A stretch of DNA of 64,000 nt, taken from assembly GCA_034440635.1 (NCBI GenBank), contig JAOTON010001278.1, positions 62,001 to 126,000 on the forward strand, in the 5' to 3' direction. The stretch's first letter is position 1. Each line of letters begins with the position of its first letter. The notes under the pieces were generated by a model. It saw nothing but the letters and a program-made list of their open reading frames with translations, did not search any database and was not told the DNA's origin. The DNA comes from Lepas anatifera (Eukaryota > Arthropoda > Thecostraca > Lepadidae). Both the position numbers and the translations under genes were made by a program. Shown here in pieces: positions 47,152 through 59,155 of the stretch.

Positions 47152-48585
47152 TAATGAATGATCTTTTTGAATTGATCAGAATGCAGCTATAAACCAGTCC
47201 GCAGAACATGGCAAGTGACTCGACAAGGTGCTTGGGGCAGCCTAAAGCCTACCCCAATTAGGGCAGAAATTTGGTTGCTGGGGCAGACTCCTCCAACAGG
47301 GGGGGGTATTTTTTACCGATACAAGTTTTATTTACTCCATTTTAAACGAAACACCCAGAAATGAAATAAAACTGTGCATCCAACCTGACGACGACGACAC
47401 ACTCATGACCCTCCACGTACCAAAGCATCAGAAACTCACGCACAGCAGCGCTATCTTGCATTCATGATGCACAATTTCAAGGATACCTATATTTAAAGGT
47501 AGGTATATTTTTAGTGAAGTCTTTTCCTCTAGTGACGTCATTTGCCCATGCTTTCAGGCTGTATCAATTAATACTTTAAAAAATATTTCAATTGACAACA
47601 TTGTTCAAATATAATAATTTTTCCACAGATAAAGCATTTTTCCCTTCCGTTTTCTCACATTTGCATGAAAGCACCACAAAATTTGGAATATTTTCGCAAG
47701 ACCCAAGCAAAGAAAGATCCCCTTACGTCCGGGTGACGTTACATCACGGACCTGCATTCGTTCTCGGGAGGGGGCTGGCATGATTTGCCGGCCTTTGGCG
47801 ATCAAAACATAGCGGAGGAAATGCAAAAACTACACACAGGGAAATTTTATTTCGAGTTCTAAGATCCTTTTATGTGACTACAAGTATGTTCATATTACAA
47901 ATTTGGGAAATGATGGCAAATTTTGCTTTTGAAAGGCGCCCATTGCCTGATTTTCTTATTCCCTTCCAGGAACTTTACGTCAATTGATTTCTTTTTTCTA
48001 GCATCTTTTAAACCATATTTTGCTTGATGACAAATATGACGCTTTTGAGGCAAATAAGCTTTTCCAGTGCAAGTTTACTAATGATTGTCACTTCATTTCA
48101 TTATTTTTCTTCTTCCCTGGGTATTTACCTGGACTGACTGCTGCCCCAAGTACTAGTTCCTGCCCCAAGAGCCCCCATCTGCCCCAAGCTCGACCAAAAG
48201 CTGCCCCAAATTGGTGGTCTACCCCGAGGCTGTCCCAACGAGATCTCGTTGACATCTGCCATGTTCTGCAGACTGGGCTATACATAGATTGTTATGGTAT
48301 GATTTGCATATCTATCGAAAGCAAAATTCGGGACATTTATGACTATCCATATTGTGGTAGTTGTTTTTATATTTCTACTAGTTGAAGGTAGTCATAAAAA
48401 TTGGTTGAAACACTGTCTTTTTGCCTTCATCGAAATTTTTTTATAAAAATCACGCACATATCACGTGACAAGTATCACGCCAATGACACTGCAAACATTA
48501 CATCGTCACTGCGGTACATTACAGTCCGCATGCACATCGCCTCTGGCAATTAATTCTAAAAACACACATCTCATGCTTAGGAAAG

Positions 48586-48587
<2 letters not shown>
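47152..48587. mobile_element. Mariner-like element, second copy, split and truncated
   Basis: AATGATCTTTTTGAATTGAT at 47156, then (after the insertion) GGTATGATTTGCATATC through AATTAATTCTAAAAACAC to GCTTAGGAAAGCTC, follows the element at 15938. The left terminus is lost; the right half is replaced by a TA repeat at 48588. It is interrupted by the 1083-bp element at 47194. Confidence 0.75.
47194..48276. mobile_element. 1083-bp DNA transposon nested in the mariner-like copy
   Basis: Ends are CCAGTCCGCAGAACATGGCA and TGCCATGTTCTGCAGACTGG, near-perfect 20-bp inverted repeats, flanked by GCTATAAA and GCTATACA (7/8 of an 8-bp duplication). Near each end are repeated GGGGCAGC or GCCCCAA motifs. 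No transposase frame is intact. The termini are related to those of the 342-bp MITE at 20136, so both may use one transposase. Confidence 0.85.

Positions 48588-48668
<81 letters not shown>
48588..48668. repeat. TA microsatellite
   Basis: An unbroken TA run joins the truncated mariner-like copy to the next transposon. It yields an Ile-Tyr open frame that is not a gene. Confidence 0.95.
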
Positions 48669-48669
<1 letters not shown>

Positions 48670-49884
48670 TGTTGTTGGCAATTGAATTGTGGTGCCAAAA
48701 ATCTATGGGACCTCATAGCATGGCCAGTAGGGTGCATCAAACGCCCCATGATTTTCATTTTTGGATAAATTAGCTTAGCGGCCCGTCACATTTTGTTGTT
48801 TCAGACATGAAAACCTCAAATCCCAATTTTTGGGAAAATCTATATTGGGCTAGGGGTGCCACCTAGCGGTCAAAGTTTCACATTTTTGCAATTTTTAATA
48901 TTCATTGGGTCTCCCGTGGAAATTGTATTATCATAAAATAGGACCCAGCAGTGGCCAAATACTGTTTTCCAAGCTCCAAATTACCTGTGCAGTCACTTTG
49001 CGCATTTTGGACGCCAGCTAGGGGTGCCACCTGACGGTAGAAGTTTGCAACGTTTTGCGTTTTGGTGAGTTTTTATCGAAAATAATTGTTGAACCATCCT
49101 GGATTAGAACTTTGTTGTAATTATGAACTACTCCTGTAGGTCAAAGTATCTGGTAAAGGCATTTACAACTTTTGGCAATGAGTGACATCTGGTGGCCGAA
49201 ATTAATTTCTAAGTTTTTAAGAAATTAATGACTATGACAAAAATGAGTAAGAAGTTTTGGTTGAGTTCCAACGATAATTTGGGTTGCAAATTCCTCTCAA
49301 GTGTCAGATATCACCTTCAAAATTTCCGGACCAATATTTAATCTTCCTTTTCCGTTTTTTCATCAAATCATCCATTTTCTTCCATACCGTTTCATGGTTT
49401 TTGGTAGTTCTCACACGACCTCCTCTTATTTTAGAAATTCACCGGAGCACAGTGGGCGGCTAAGTTGGAATATTTCGGGAAAGAACCCAATCGTTCATCG
49501 ATTTGAGGTGTTATTCCTATTACAATACAAGGCCAGTTATACAATGCTGAGACCAAAACATCTTGATTCATCAATATATGAAATGCTTGAAGATTCCAGC
49601 GTAAGTACCTTGCATGAAAAGCACCGTTGTGGGAGCTAAGCTCATGTACGATGATTAACGCCAAGAGCCGATGTTTCCAAATTAACGCGAAATGTCTTAG
49701 ATTATTGTAATCATGTTACTTTAGGTTATTGCTTATGTTATTATTGTAATTAACTTACACCGATCTTTCGATTACAAATACGAGATTTGTAAGAGACATT
49801 CATAGCACAGCTCACGGCCTGTTTGATTGATTTTTGGGGCTTATCGATGCACCAACTGCAGGGTCATACGGCGTCGCCTGCTCT

Positions 49885-50010
49885 TACCCTTTTGGAGGGG
49901 TTTCTGGGGAGCCAGCTTGCTCCTCGTTCAAGTAAGTCACCGGGCCTTGAACCCGGGTCGGCTGCGTGGAAGCCAACTGCGCTAACCACTCCACTGCCGC
50001 GCTCATAACT
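49885..50010 (-). repeat. tRNA-derived SINE (minus strand)
   Basis: On the minus strand, GGCAGTGGAGTGGTTAGCGC and AGTTGG form a good box A region, and CCCGGGTTCAAGGCCCGG a good box B with a T arm. It is embedded in the 3.6-kb transposon. A sequence this close to a tRNA could be mistaken for a gene, but the acceptor stem does not close. Confidence 0.65.
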
Positions 50011-50448
50011 CATGGCCTCGACAAGACGTCATGTTCAGTTGCGCTAGTTTTGACCACTGATAGTCACACTTGACTGTTTCTATTTCTACTATTCACACAA
50101 CCCCACTTTCTTGAGCACACAGATTACTCGTGTTTCGGTTTCCTTGAGCGTAGATCAGGCTGCCTTTTCGTTTTTTCCAACCGCTTGCAGAATTTTCTGC
50201 AAGTGTCGCTTAGACTACGCTGTCGTTTGAAAGTCCGAGGCCATCTTTCCTCCCTTTACGGCGGTATCATTGGGAACATGTATGGCCCTGGGCTTTACCC
50301 TTGCTGCCTGGTAGGTAGATGAGTCAGGCCCGTCACTGACATCCAGCTCTAGGAACCCGGTGTCTAGCTTCAGGAGTCTGAATTTAGACCACGATTCAGG
50401 TTCAGCCAGGTCTACCAACTTATTCTCTGTCTCTCTCTGCGAACTCTG

Positions 50449-50648
50449 GGGCCGGGGTGGCCTGGTGGCTTTGTTGCCAGTCTTCGGATCGGATAGCATG
50501 GATTAACGTGGGCTCAATTCCCACGGCGGGAAACCGCCTTCCGTGTCCGATTTGACCCGGTGGAGAGGATCCTTGAACACCCACGCCAATACTCCCTGTA
50601 ATTGGGCAAGTGTGCATGTTGCGAGTGGCCCTAATAAAAAATAAATAA
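50449..50648 (+). repeat. Full-length tRNA-derived SINE
   Basis: The head GGGGTGGCCTGGTGGC and box B GGGCTCAATTCCCAC are followed by a body containing CGGTGGAGAGGATCCTTG and a 3' AT-rich tail of AATAAATAAA repeats at 50636-50660. It differs in sequence from the SINE at 2028, so at least two SINE families are present. Confidence 0.7.
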
Positions 50649-52345
50649 ATAAAATAAAAAACACGGTTTCCCGGACCCACTTCTTTCACAACTGAGAGGT
50701 GCCTCGGGTATGATCTTGAGCTTCACCACCAGAAAACGTTTTGCAAGCTGACTTCGCACAGGCTGAGATGTCAAGTTGCTGAAAAGAGCAAGGGAACCAT
50801 CTCTAAGGTGAAGTACCGCTGATGGCTGAAAGCCAGCAGTGCACCGGTGCCAACAACTTCGTTCACCCAGTCCCCATAACAGGATAAGTGGTAATTAAGA
50901 TTCAGATCATGCCATGGGGAACCCACTGCGTCCTGGCATATCATGCATTACAAGCCATAGACGGAGGTGATGAAGGTCCCGAACCGCCAAAGCTTTGACA
51001 TTAGTTCCTGCGTTGGAGCTTTTTTCGTCCTGAACGTTGGGAATGTGGTGCTCGGACGTGCATATCTTCATTGCATAAGGCAGTCTGCTCATCCATCTAG
51101 CTCTACGCATTGCTCGAAAATATACATCTGGATTATTTGAGCCAAGGAAAGTAATTCCTAATTCTCTGAACTCCTCGTGGTCATCACAGCTTTGATTCGG
51201 ACAGACAGTTGGAAGGAGGTTCTCTTTGAGTTCCATCAGAAACGGGCGACTTTCTGGTGAAGTTGAGTTTATTTGAAAGATAAACTTAACCGTCTTTCAT
51301 ATTTCGCTTATCTTGATAAATAATCAATTTAGAAATATTGTTCATTTTTGGCCCGTTTTTCTTCAGTGTTTAATGAACGTAAGTAGGTTTTTGTTAGAAT
51401 TATTGGTTAGGCAAGCAGAATTTCTCAATATCGAGTCTGTTCAAGCACTGACGTGGACTTTTTCCCCGACTTAGTGCCTGTCCGCAGACCAGAGCAAAGC
51501 CTTGTTCAGCCGGTTTTGGATTTGGATGCAGGCGGCTGATCGATGACCTGTGTTCGACCCTGTTGAGGCAAACACCATGTTCGCCAGTGCGTCTGAACAC
51601 TCCTGCCGTTCAAGAAGCTCAACCGTCAAATTTGATATGGGGAGCCGTATTTTCCATTCGTTGTCACGGTGTAAGCAGTAATTAGTTTCCATGTCCGCTC
51701 CCCACAACTTGTTTCCGTCTTTCTTCGTTCTTAGCCTTGTGTGTACGAGAAGGCATCAAATTACAGTAAAACGGTAGTTTATCACCCAAAAATTAGCTGC
51801 AAGCAGGACCAGTGTCCTCAATAAATAAAAATGGATGAACAGAAGCCAATGTAAATTTTTAACTTCGGCCGCCAGGTAGTGCCATATAAAGAAATCCAAA
51901 ATGCATGAAATCCGTCTCGCAAGTACCTTGAGGTCGATTCCGCAAAATCTCGTTTCAGCTGGACCAAAATACACAATGATTCTGTCCCCACATTTAATGA
52001 AACAAATTGTAAAAAAAAACTGTCAAAATTGATTTTTTCACCGCTAGGAGGCACCCCTAAAAGATGTCTAAAATCCATGAAATTGGGCATGCATGTACTT
52101 TTAGGCCAGTGCAACAGTGTTTGGTCACAAAACAGTCCACTAATGAAATGAGACCACTTCTGCGGCCAATCCAAAGTATATCTAAAAATGGTCAAAATTG
52201 AAAACTTTGGCCGCTAGGTGGCACCCCTAGCCCCTTTCGAAATTTCAAAATATTTCATATTTGGACTCACTAGGTCCAAGGCAAAAATTGGGCCGGGCCG
52301 CGTAGCTAATTTCAAAGTCGGGCGTTTGATGCACCTAATGGCCAG

Positions 52346-53802
52346 TGCCAGGTAATTTATGTGTACAAGTGGTGTTATTAATGTGGCTCTTGTGCCCATA
52401 TTGCAGGGAGCTTTCAATGCTAGGAGGACTTGTTTCTCAGTTTTGTATATGGAATATATTCCGAAAAAATTATTTCATTCTCTTTAATCTAGTCACATTT
52501 TAACGTCTTATTATTTTGTTGGTGAGTAAAACAGGGAAATTAATTGTATGTAGCACAGGCTTTGTAATTTTACCATAAGATTAGCATTGTTTCCAGCCTT
52601 AGGAGCTTAAACGGAAATCGGATGAACAAATGTTTTTCATCTTCCCGATATACGTTTCTCATGATTGATGGCCTGTAGTTTTTCCTGCAATAGATTCTTG
52701 AATGTTTTATCGTTGTCGATTTCACAAAAAAACACGAGTTGCGAAGTGGAAATGGGTAACTGGAGATTAGGAGGGGGTGAAATGAAGTGGGGGTCATTTT
52801 TCCCCTGGAAAGTTTGACTCGTTCTTCGCCCAAGGCTACCGTCCCCTCGTATTTTAAAGGTTGATGCTGGATTTCGGACTATCATCTTCATCTATCCATT
52901 CCTAAATATGTCGGTACTTTCCACGTCCCATATTGTCAACAACTTCAAACCTCGCCCAAAGCTAATTTTGTGACAATGGATGAGGGAGTAAGCCAATGGT
53001 AAAACAGGAAAGAGTCTGCCACCAAAATCTAAGATTTAACACTGGGTGGGCGTCTGCAAAGCTACACAAAATCAAGTTTTTTTCATATTTGATGGGTGTT
53101 CATAAGATAACACAAAGCTGTGGGCCGGGGAAACTAGGTGTTCAAGATAGTTTTGTAGATACAGAGTCTCATTCGGTGTGCTGAAGATTTATGAGATGAT
53201 TGAACACGTCCGAATGAAGCTGCTCGATTAGCTACAGATACAATGTTCACAAAATATCACTGATTAGAAAATGTTCTGAGCATTGTGGTTTCTGTACCAT
53301 CGGCTTTTGAGCATGTCAGAATACATTGCGCCTTCCCACTTTTCTACACTCCTCAGGATTGGGCCGTTTTCAAGGAAAAACACATCGGTGTCTGATCCCC
53401 CGTCAAGAAGCTCATTTCGAAGCTAATACTGGGCCTCAGTTTTCGGAATTTTCGCTTTGCTTAAAAATATCGTGATTTTTGTATCAACTTTTTGGAGAAA
53501 AAAATTAAATATATGTGGGTGGGCAGGTCTGGCAACATTTATCGGTACTTAGTGCAATGTCCGGTACTTGGTACTTACTGAATGGCTAACTCGAGTCACT
53601 CAACTGTTCGTTTTACCTCCCCCGCTGTTGTCATCGATCGCCGCCCCGCCATGATGTGTTCTGTCGTTTCAACGCTGTTTAATTGCAGGGATCTGATCAT
53701 CTACACGTCCAGCTGCTCCCTCGTTTGAGAAACCCTGAGCTTGGCCGGTAGTGATTTGTGTCTGTATCGGCCGGTGGCTGCGTATCAGTGGTATCTAGCT
53801 TG
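52346..53802. other. Upstream region of the kinase gene
   Basis: Mostly AT-rich. An acceptor-like TTTAATTGCAG ends at 53689, about 175 bp before the preferred kinase start, so an intron in the 5' UTR is possible. No promoter element was identified. Confidence 0.4.
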
Positions 53803-53865
53803 ATGCCCTGTGTGGACAGAGGAGTGTCGACCCTGTTTGCTGATCAGGCCTACAGGTCTGCCGCT

Positions 53866-55245
53866 ATGCCTCGCTATCGCCGCCGATCGTCGCGTTCGCC
53901 TAGCCTGCGTCGCTCGCGCTCTCGTACCCGCTCGCGCGACCGCGAACGCAAGCATGCCGTATCGGATCGCTACGACCGGTACGATCGCTACGACTGCCGG
54001 AGCGTCTCACGTCGCCACCGCCGGCGTAGGCGCCGCTCCACGACTTCGCCGCGCCATCGCCGCCGCTCCACGTCGTCTCCGCGCCACCGTCGCCGCTCAC
54101 GCTCCTCCAGCTGCGGCCGCCGCCGCGAGAGGCGCCACCGTCGCGACAGCAGCCGGGACAGAACCCGCAGCCGCTCCAGAACCCCTGCTGTACAGGATGA
54201 CGAGAACGGACATCTTATCTACCGCGACGGCGACGTGCTTCGGGAACGTTACCAGATCTGCGGGTTCCTCGGAGAGGGCACCTTCGGCAAGGTGGTTCAC
54301 GCTAAGGACCTGACGAAAGGTGGGCGCTCTCTGGCGCTGAAGATTATCAAAAACGTGGAAAAGTACAGAGAAGCTGCTCAACTTGAGATCGCTGTACTTG
54401 AGAAGCTACGGGAGAAGGATCCGGCAGGGAGACAGCTGTGCGTTCAGCTATGGGACTTCTTTAACTACCACGGCCACACCTGCCTGGCATTCGAGATGCT
54501 GGGCAAGAGCGTGTTCGACTTTCTCAAGGACAACAATTACCAGCCGTACCCGCTGGAGCACGTGCTCCACATCGGCTACCAGCTATGCCATGCGGTGCTG
54601 TTCATGCACGATAACCGGCTGACCCACACCGACCTCAAGCCCGAGAACATTCTGTTCGTGGAGAGCGACTTCGACTTGGTGGTACCAGACGGTCGCCGGA
54701 AGCGTGAGACACGCGTCCTCCGCAACCCGGACATCCGGCTCATCGACTTCGGCAGCGCCACCTTCGACCACGAACACCACAGCACCGTGGTTTCAACACG
54801 GCACTACCGGGCTCCTGAGGTGATCCTGGAGCTGGGCTGGTCGCAGCCCTGCGACGTCTGGAGCATCGGCTGTATCCTGTTTGAGCTGCACCTGGGTTAC
54901 ACCTTGTTCCAAACACACGACAATCGCGAACACTTGGCAATGATGGAGCGCATCCTCGGTCCTCTGCCGTCCCGCATGGTGCACAAGACTAAGACGAAGC
55001 TGTTCCACAACGGCCGCCTGGACTGGAGCGACCGTTCTTCGGCGGGCCGGTACGTGCGTGACAACTGCAGGCCTCTGCGGAGGTACCTCACCAGACCCGA
55101 CCACCCACCACTGGCCGACCTCTTCGATCTGATGGAGCGCATGCTGGCCTTCGAGCCCAGCGAGAGGATCACGCTGAGTCAGGCTCTGCGCCATCCCGTC
55201 TTCGACAGGGTACGTAAGCTTGCGTCAACTAGTGTCTCGCGTTAG
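53866..55245 (+). CDS. LAMMER-family dual-specificity kinase (CLK/Doa), single exon
   Basis: Phosphorylates SR splicing factors and so controls alternative splicing in the nucleus (family knowledge). From ATG 53866 there are 459 residues: an Arg/Ser-rich N-terminus of about 110 residues, then a kinase domain with glycine loop GEGTFGKV, lysine in [41 protein letters not shown] and the family signature [12 protein letters not shown], ending near HPVFDR. The start at 53866 sits in the context GCCGCTATG; an in-frame ATG at 53803 is possible and TGA at 53752 closes the frame upstream. The last dozen residues may be intron read-through, since AGGGTACGT at 55208 could be a donor. CLK genes normally have many introns and this has none in the kinase domain. 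Confidence 0.92.
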   Translation: MPRYRRRSSRSPSLRRSRSRTRSRDRERKHAVSDRYDRYDRYDCRSVSRRHRRRRRRSTTSPRHRRRSTSSPRHRRRSRSSSCGRRRERRHRRDSSRDRTRSRSRTPAVQDDENGHLIYRDGDVLRERYQICGFLGEGTFGKVVHAKDLTKGGRSLALKIIKNVEKYREAAQLEIAVLEKLREKDPAGRQLCVQLWDFFNYHGHTCLAFEMLGKSVFDFLKDNNYQPYPLEHVLHIGYQLCHAVLFMHDNRLTHTDLKPENILFVESDFDLVVPDGRRKRETRVLRNPDIRLIDFGSATFDHEHHSTVVSTRHYRAPEVILELGWSQPCDVWSIGCILFELHLGYTLFQTHDNREHLAMMERILGPLPSRMVHKTKTKLFHNGRLDWSDRSSAGRYVRDNCRPLRRYLTRPDHPPLADLFDLMERMLAFEPSERITLSQALRHPVFDRVRKLASTSVSR

Positions 55246-56764
55246 CCGTTTCCCTAGTGAGAGAAGAAACGGTGAAAAAGTATATTTCAGTGCGTGTGTG
55301 TATGCGTTGCCCCGCGAGGCCAGCGGAGCGTTTCATGGCGATGGCGAGATGCGACGGATCAGGTAAAGAGAATCCCGAAAAGGTGAAGCGCGGTGCGGTT
55401 CTATGCGAGGAAACGCGGCGTTTTGTTCTTCGGTCCGCACAAGATACGCCGGAGTGTTGGTCTCCATCTTTGATCAATTGAATCCAGTTGCGATAGCGGT
55501 TACGAATGTTTGTGTTGGTAGCATCAAATGCTGGTATTTCTAATGTGGATTTCAGGCGTAGTGAAGCGTATGCTATAATGAACACAAGAATACTTATGTG
55601 TAAATCTTGCTCTCTTGGCTGTTGATTTATCAGCCACGATTATGTGTGTTCATTGGTTGAAGGATCAATCTGCCAGTGGGACGGGAATTACCATAGTCTC
55701 CGGTGCTGCCACAAAGGATTGCGTGCCCGTTCTCGTGTGTCTGCTGTTGGGTTCTTGGCCATCGTCAAGCATAATGTGGTGTGTCGTTTGCAATGGGTGT
55801 TGCCTGTGATGATGCAACGCCGCTCCTTGGACGGAGGCTGGGATCGCAGCTCACGGAAAGTGTTTGGAAGCTGTGTTGACTTGGCCTGGTAGCCAGGGTA
55901 TCGCGTCCGTACATGATAGTACTTTCGCTAGCTAAGATTCTGCAGCTCGCTGTGTGAAGAGTAGTTCAATGAAGAGAAGATAATATAATGCAGTGTAGTT
56001 TAGGTAGCTGGTAAGTGCGGGCAGTGTTCAGGTTATTTCGTCGTGCTGGCAAAATTCATGAAAAGCAAAAGGGAAGTCGTGGCTCTTTCGTCTTGTTTTT
56101 TTCACTTCGAACAAAATGTCTACAAAGCCGCGATATTTCTAAGTGGAGTCTCGTCAAAAATTGCAAATTTCAATTATACAGTCAACAAAAGCAAAAGATG
56201 ACTGGAACTTACAGTAAAACGTTTTACATTCCTATCGAAAGCAGTCTGGGTTGGTGGAGGGAGCGGGTAAGCTGGTACAGGTCTGGCGGCGTCGTCGCCG
56301 ACATGCGGGGCACGGGCCTTCTACACTCCCCCAGCGAGCGGGGCGGACAGCCACAGCAGCACGCCCTGGCGGCTGGAGAGAGGTGCGACAGCGTCTCTGG
56401 GGGCTGGAGATCGCCAGCAGCACCGGGACAGAGCCAGCGGAGAGGGGGCTGTGTGGCGGTGCGGCTGTGCAGCTGACGCGCTCTTAAGCCCTACCGATGG
56501 CGCAGCGCCGCGCGAGGTAACCCTTGTCTTCTCTGGCCTTCATCTGAGTCTTCTCTGCCTGCCGTCCTCACGTGTTGTGCCGTGCGGGCGGGCTGGGGCG
56601 GACTGTGTGCGTACACGGACATGAGGATGGGTGTGTGTGCGTGTGAAAGAGAGAGCGCGCGCCCGCTTTGTGTTAGACTGTGTGAGCTTACTTCGCGACA
56701 AGCAGGCTGACGCGTCCCTTTCGTCAGCAGGTAGCCCACGTCAGCCGTGCGCCAGCATTGTGCC
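55246..56764. other. Spacer between the kinase and the CCDC117-like gene
   Basis: AT-richer sequence, then a GC-rich stretch at 56250-56620 that could be the promoter or 5' UTR of the following gene. No poly-A tract marks the kinase 3' end. Confidence 0.35.
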
Positions 56765-56874
56765 ATGGCGACGCCGAGACCGTTCTTCGCAGGCTCCAGC
56801 ATTCCGACCGTGTCGACGCGGAGCCCGCTCATCTTCCCACAGCCGCAATGCGACGGTCAGCAGCTTGGCTTCAG
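56765..56874 (+). CDS. CCDC117: CCDC117-like gene, exon 1
   Basis: ATG in good context (GTGCCATGG) opens MATPRPFFAGSSIPTVSTRS and ends CAGCAGCTTGGCTTCAG before GTAAGC, leaving two bases. The strong donor and open frame support a first coding exon. Its link to the next exon rests on phase only. Confidence 0.5.
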
Positions 56875-58112
56875 GTAAGCAGGGGTGGCGTACAGCACCG
56901 GATTCGACAGCGCTCTCGAACGCGAGGACGCTTCTGAACCCCGTGTGTCTGTGTCCTGTTCCAATTGCCGTCTGATTGTGACCAGTGTGGACGTTTCTGA
57001 CGCTGTACGTCGACCTGTGTGAACTGTTGCGCCGCTGGACACATGGTTCTTGCGCACTGGGTGTTGCTTTGCACAGGAAGCAGTCGCGGTAAAAAACCGC
57101 TTGACTAGAGTGCAGTGCCGGGGCAGTTGGCGACATCGGCCACTCCGCAATTATTCGGAACCCGCCAAGAGTGACGCAGCGCCAGCAGCGAGCCGTGCGT
57201 GAGAGTCCTAAGTGGACAGCTTCCCGGAGCCGGCTGAGACGCGATCCCGATTCGGGGTAGCCCACCTCCCAGCTGCGACTGTCGGCTGCTATAGAGAGGG
57301 ACCGGCGGCCTCCGTCCGATGAGTACCGCCGCCGGGGCTGACCAGTAGCTATCACTGACTGCAGAGCTGTGTCTGACTGGTGCCGGAGCGCCACTGATTG
57401 CCACTGTGAGAGCGTGTGTGACCTGTTGCCGCCGTTGATGTCTGCGCTGTGACCCTGGCCGCGCTCGTTTGCAGTATCGGCGCCGCGCCGGCTGACCGCC
57501 TCGGCAGCACGGCCAGAACGCCACACCACCGACGCGACCACACCGGGCTCAGACGCAAGCGGCTCTCCTCGCCGCACTCCGGGTAAGTCAGCGGCTGCTC
57601 ACCGCCCTCGCCAGGGCACTGGGTAAGTGGACAGTCCCTTGAGTATACATCGCTATCTTCAGAGCACTGAGTAAGAAGATGGCTCTTCGCCGCTGTAGCC
57701 TGGGAGCTGTAGAGGCAGTGACAGTTGCAGAATTATCTGCCGTGACCTGAAATTCGTAATTTTAAGTGGAAAACATACCTTTTCATATTTCTTTTACCTC
57801 AACGGTGGGTCATTTTGGCCTCAGTTTGAAATCGAATCGAGGAGTTGATAGGTCTGTTTATTTGAGAAATACGAGTGAACAGGTCGCGGAGAAACTGTTG
57901 TTACTTGTTGAACCTTGGCCTGAAAAGTGTGTGGCTACAAATTTTGAGCATTTAATAAGAGATGTAGATTTTGATCTTGTGGTATTTATGTCTCATCTTC
58001 TACTTTGCGTGAAAACAATGTCAGGACCATGGATATATATGTGAGCATTCGAATACTGATGGGGTTAGCATTGTTTTGGTGCGTCATGAATCTTGCAAAA
58101 GCATGAAGTGAG
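56875..58112. other. Intron 1 of the CCDC117-like gene
   Basis: GC-rich up to about 57600 with donor-like GGGTAAGT sites at 57582 and 57621, possibly alternative noncoding first exons, then AT-rich. The minus-strand frame of 278 residues across 56741-57577 is GC-rich and shows no domain. Confidence 0.35.
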
Positions 58113-58230
58113 CGTTGCCGGCGCCGACAGCGGGCCGCCGGTGAAGCGGCGAGTAGCTGAGGAGCAGATGGTGGGGGACCTGCAGAACCTCTCTCTGAAC
58201 GTCCAGCACGGGTCGACCTCGAAAAGCCTG
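58113..58230 (+). CDS. CCDC117: CCDC117-like gene, exon 2
   Basis: Encodes VAGADSGPPVKRRVAEEQMV and GDLQNLSLN, ending CTG before GTAACT in phase 0. The pattern KRR..EE.M...L..LSL is seen near the N-terminus of CCDC117/HCFC1R1 relatives. The acceptor at 58112 has a weak pyrimidine tract and was chosen for phase. Confidence 0.55.
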
Positions 58231-58460
58231 GTAACTGACAAATACACTCGCTTATATTCATTTACTTCGTGTTTAGACCCTGTGACGCTGAACTGTCATT
58301 TTCAGCATTCTGTTCTGTTGTCCGGAACCAAATATGCGGGCAGTTCAAATGGACGGGCGTGATTCGCCTTACCGATTTCAATTGCCATCTCATGTGCTGT
58401 ACCATGTAATTACATGTTACTGTGGGCCCTCCGCATACCCGGTCAGTATTAACTGACGAG

Positions 58461-58633
58461 TGGCGCGCACAGCAGGCGGCGCGGTGGCGGGAGTTGGAGA
58501 GTCGTCTCTCGGACCCAGACTCCGACTCCGAGGCAGCCTCCTCCACCGCCGCTGACGCCGGACCACGTCTGGTAGTGACTGACGAGCTGCGAAGCGCCAT
58601 GGCTGCCCCTGCACCCGATTTCCTGCCCTCCAG
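58461..58633 (+). CDS. CCDC117: CCDC117-like gene, exon 3
   Basis: Encodes WRAQQAARWRELESRLSDPD, an acidic Ser-rich stretch, then GPRLVVTDELRSAMAAPAPD and FLPS, ending CCTCCAG before GTATGC with two bases left. This corresponds to the helical segment and the L.V.TDEL..A motif of CCDC117. An acceptor at 58446 would add TDE but does not fit the phase of exon 2. Confidence 0.6.
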
Positions 58634-58885
58634 GTATGCGTCGGAACCTACCCAGGCAAGGAATTCCCGCTCACCAGTTTAGTCCAGCATCAGGATGTGC
58701 TACGTTTTAATAACGTGGAGCGTGATGTTGGCCTGATGGGAAGTATCGCTCAAGCTGTGTTTTTTCATGAGGACGCGAGTGTGAATCGTTTGTTGCTTTC
58801 CGCTGTAAATGTGTCACGCTTCTCCTGCCCTGAGGGATTTGGCTTATCTTTCGCTGCGTGAAACTTGTGATCTGTATGCGCGCAG

Positions 58886-59155
58886 GCCGGACAATTCGAT
58901 GGCGGTGGTGCTGTGGCGACCGCCGCCCATCCAGCTGCCCCCGGATCCGTCGCCTCCAGCCTGCCCCTCCCCCACCTCCGCCTCCAGCCCGGATGGCATG
59001 GAGGCGGCGGAATCGCCACCTCCCGCCGCCGCCGCTGCCTACGATTTCTCGCGGTTCGCGGCGGAGGAGGAGGAGCGGACGACGATGGCGCCGGATCAGC
59101 GGTATCACTTCCGCGGCGGGCCCGGCCAGGCCGGCGCGGCGCCGCTGTTTCCCGG
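58886..59155 (+). CDS. CCDC117: CCDC117-like gene, exon 4
   Basis: Entered after TATGCGCGCAG; completes arginine, then PDNSMAVVLWRPPPIQLPPD, matching the family's S.ELVLWKP-type motif. It continues with Pro/Ala-rich sequence and DFSRFAAEEEERTTMAPDQR, ending CCCGG before GTGAGC with two bases left. Confidence 0.7.

Larger units (their letters stand above)
48718..52345. mobile_element. 3.6-kb decayed DNA transposon with mirrored subterminal repeats
   Basis: The left end has ATGGCCAGTAGGGTGCATCA and AACGCC; the right end has the inverse, GGCGTTTGATGCACCTAAT and GGCCAG. Similarity continues inward (ATTAGCT.AGCGGCCCG.). A motif GCTAGGGGTGCCACCTAGCG recurs at about 48852, 49017 and (weaker) 49183 on the left, and inverted at about 52212, 52045 and 51868 on the right, spaced about 165 bp. 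A minus-strand piece near 51090-51180 reads ELGITFLGSNNPDVYF and ARWMSRLPYAMKI, resembling a protein found in repetitive invertebrate elements. The superfamily is not assigned. Confidence 0.65.

Noticed and set aside
48465..48773. ORF with Ile-Tyr run
   Set aside because: Translation of a TA microsatellite inside transposon sequence.
49885..50010. Possible tRNA gene on the minus strand
   Set aside because: Boxes A and B are good but the acceptor stem does not close and it lies inside a transposon, so a SINE is the better call.
56741..57577. 278-residue minus-strand ORF
   Set aside because: GC-rich sequence without domain or splice support; overlaps the first exon and intron of the CCDC117-like gene.
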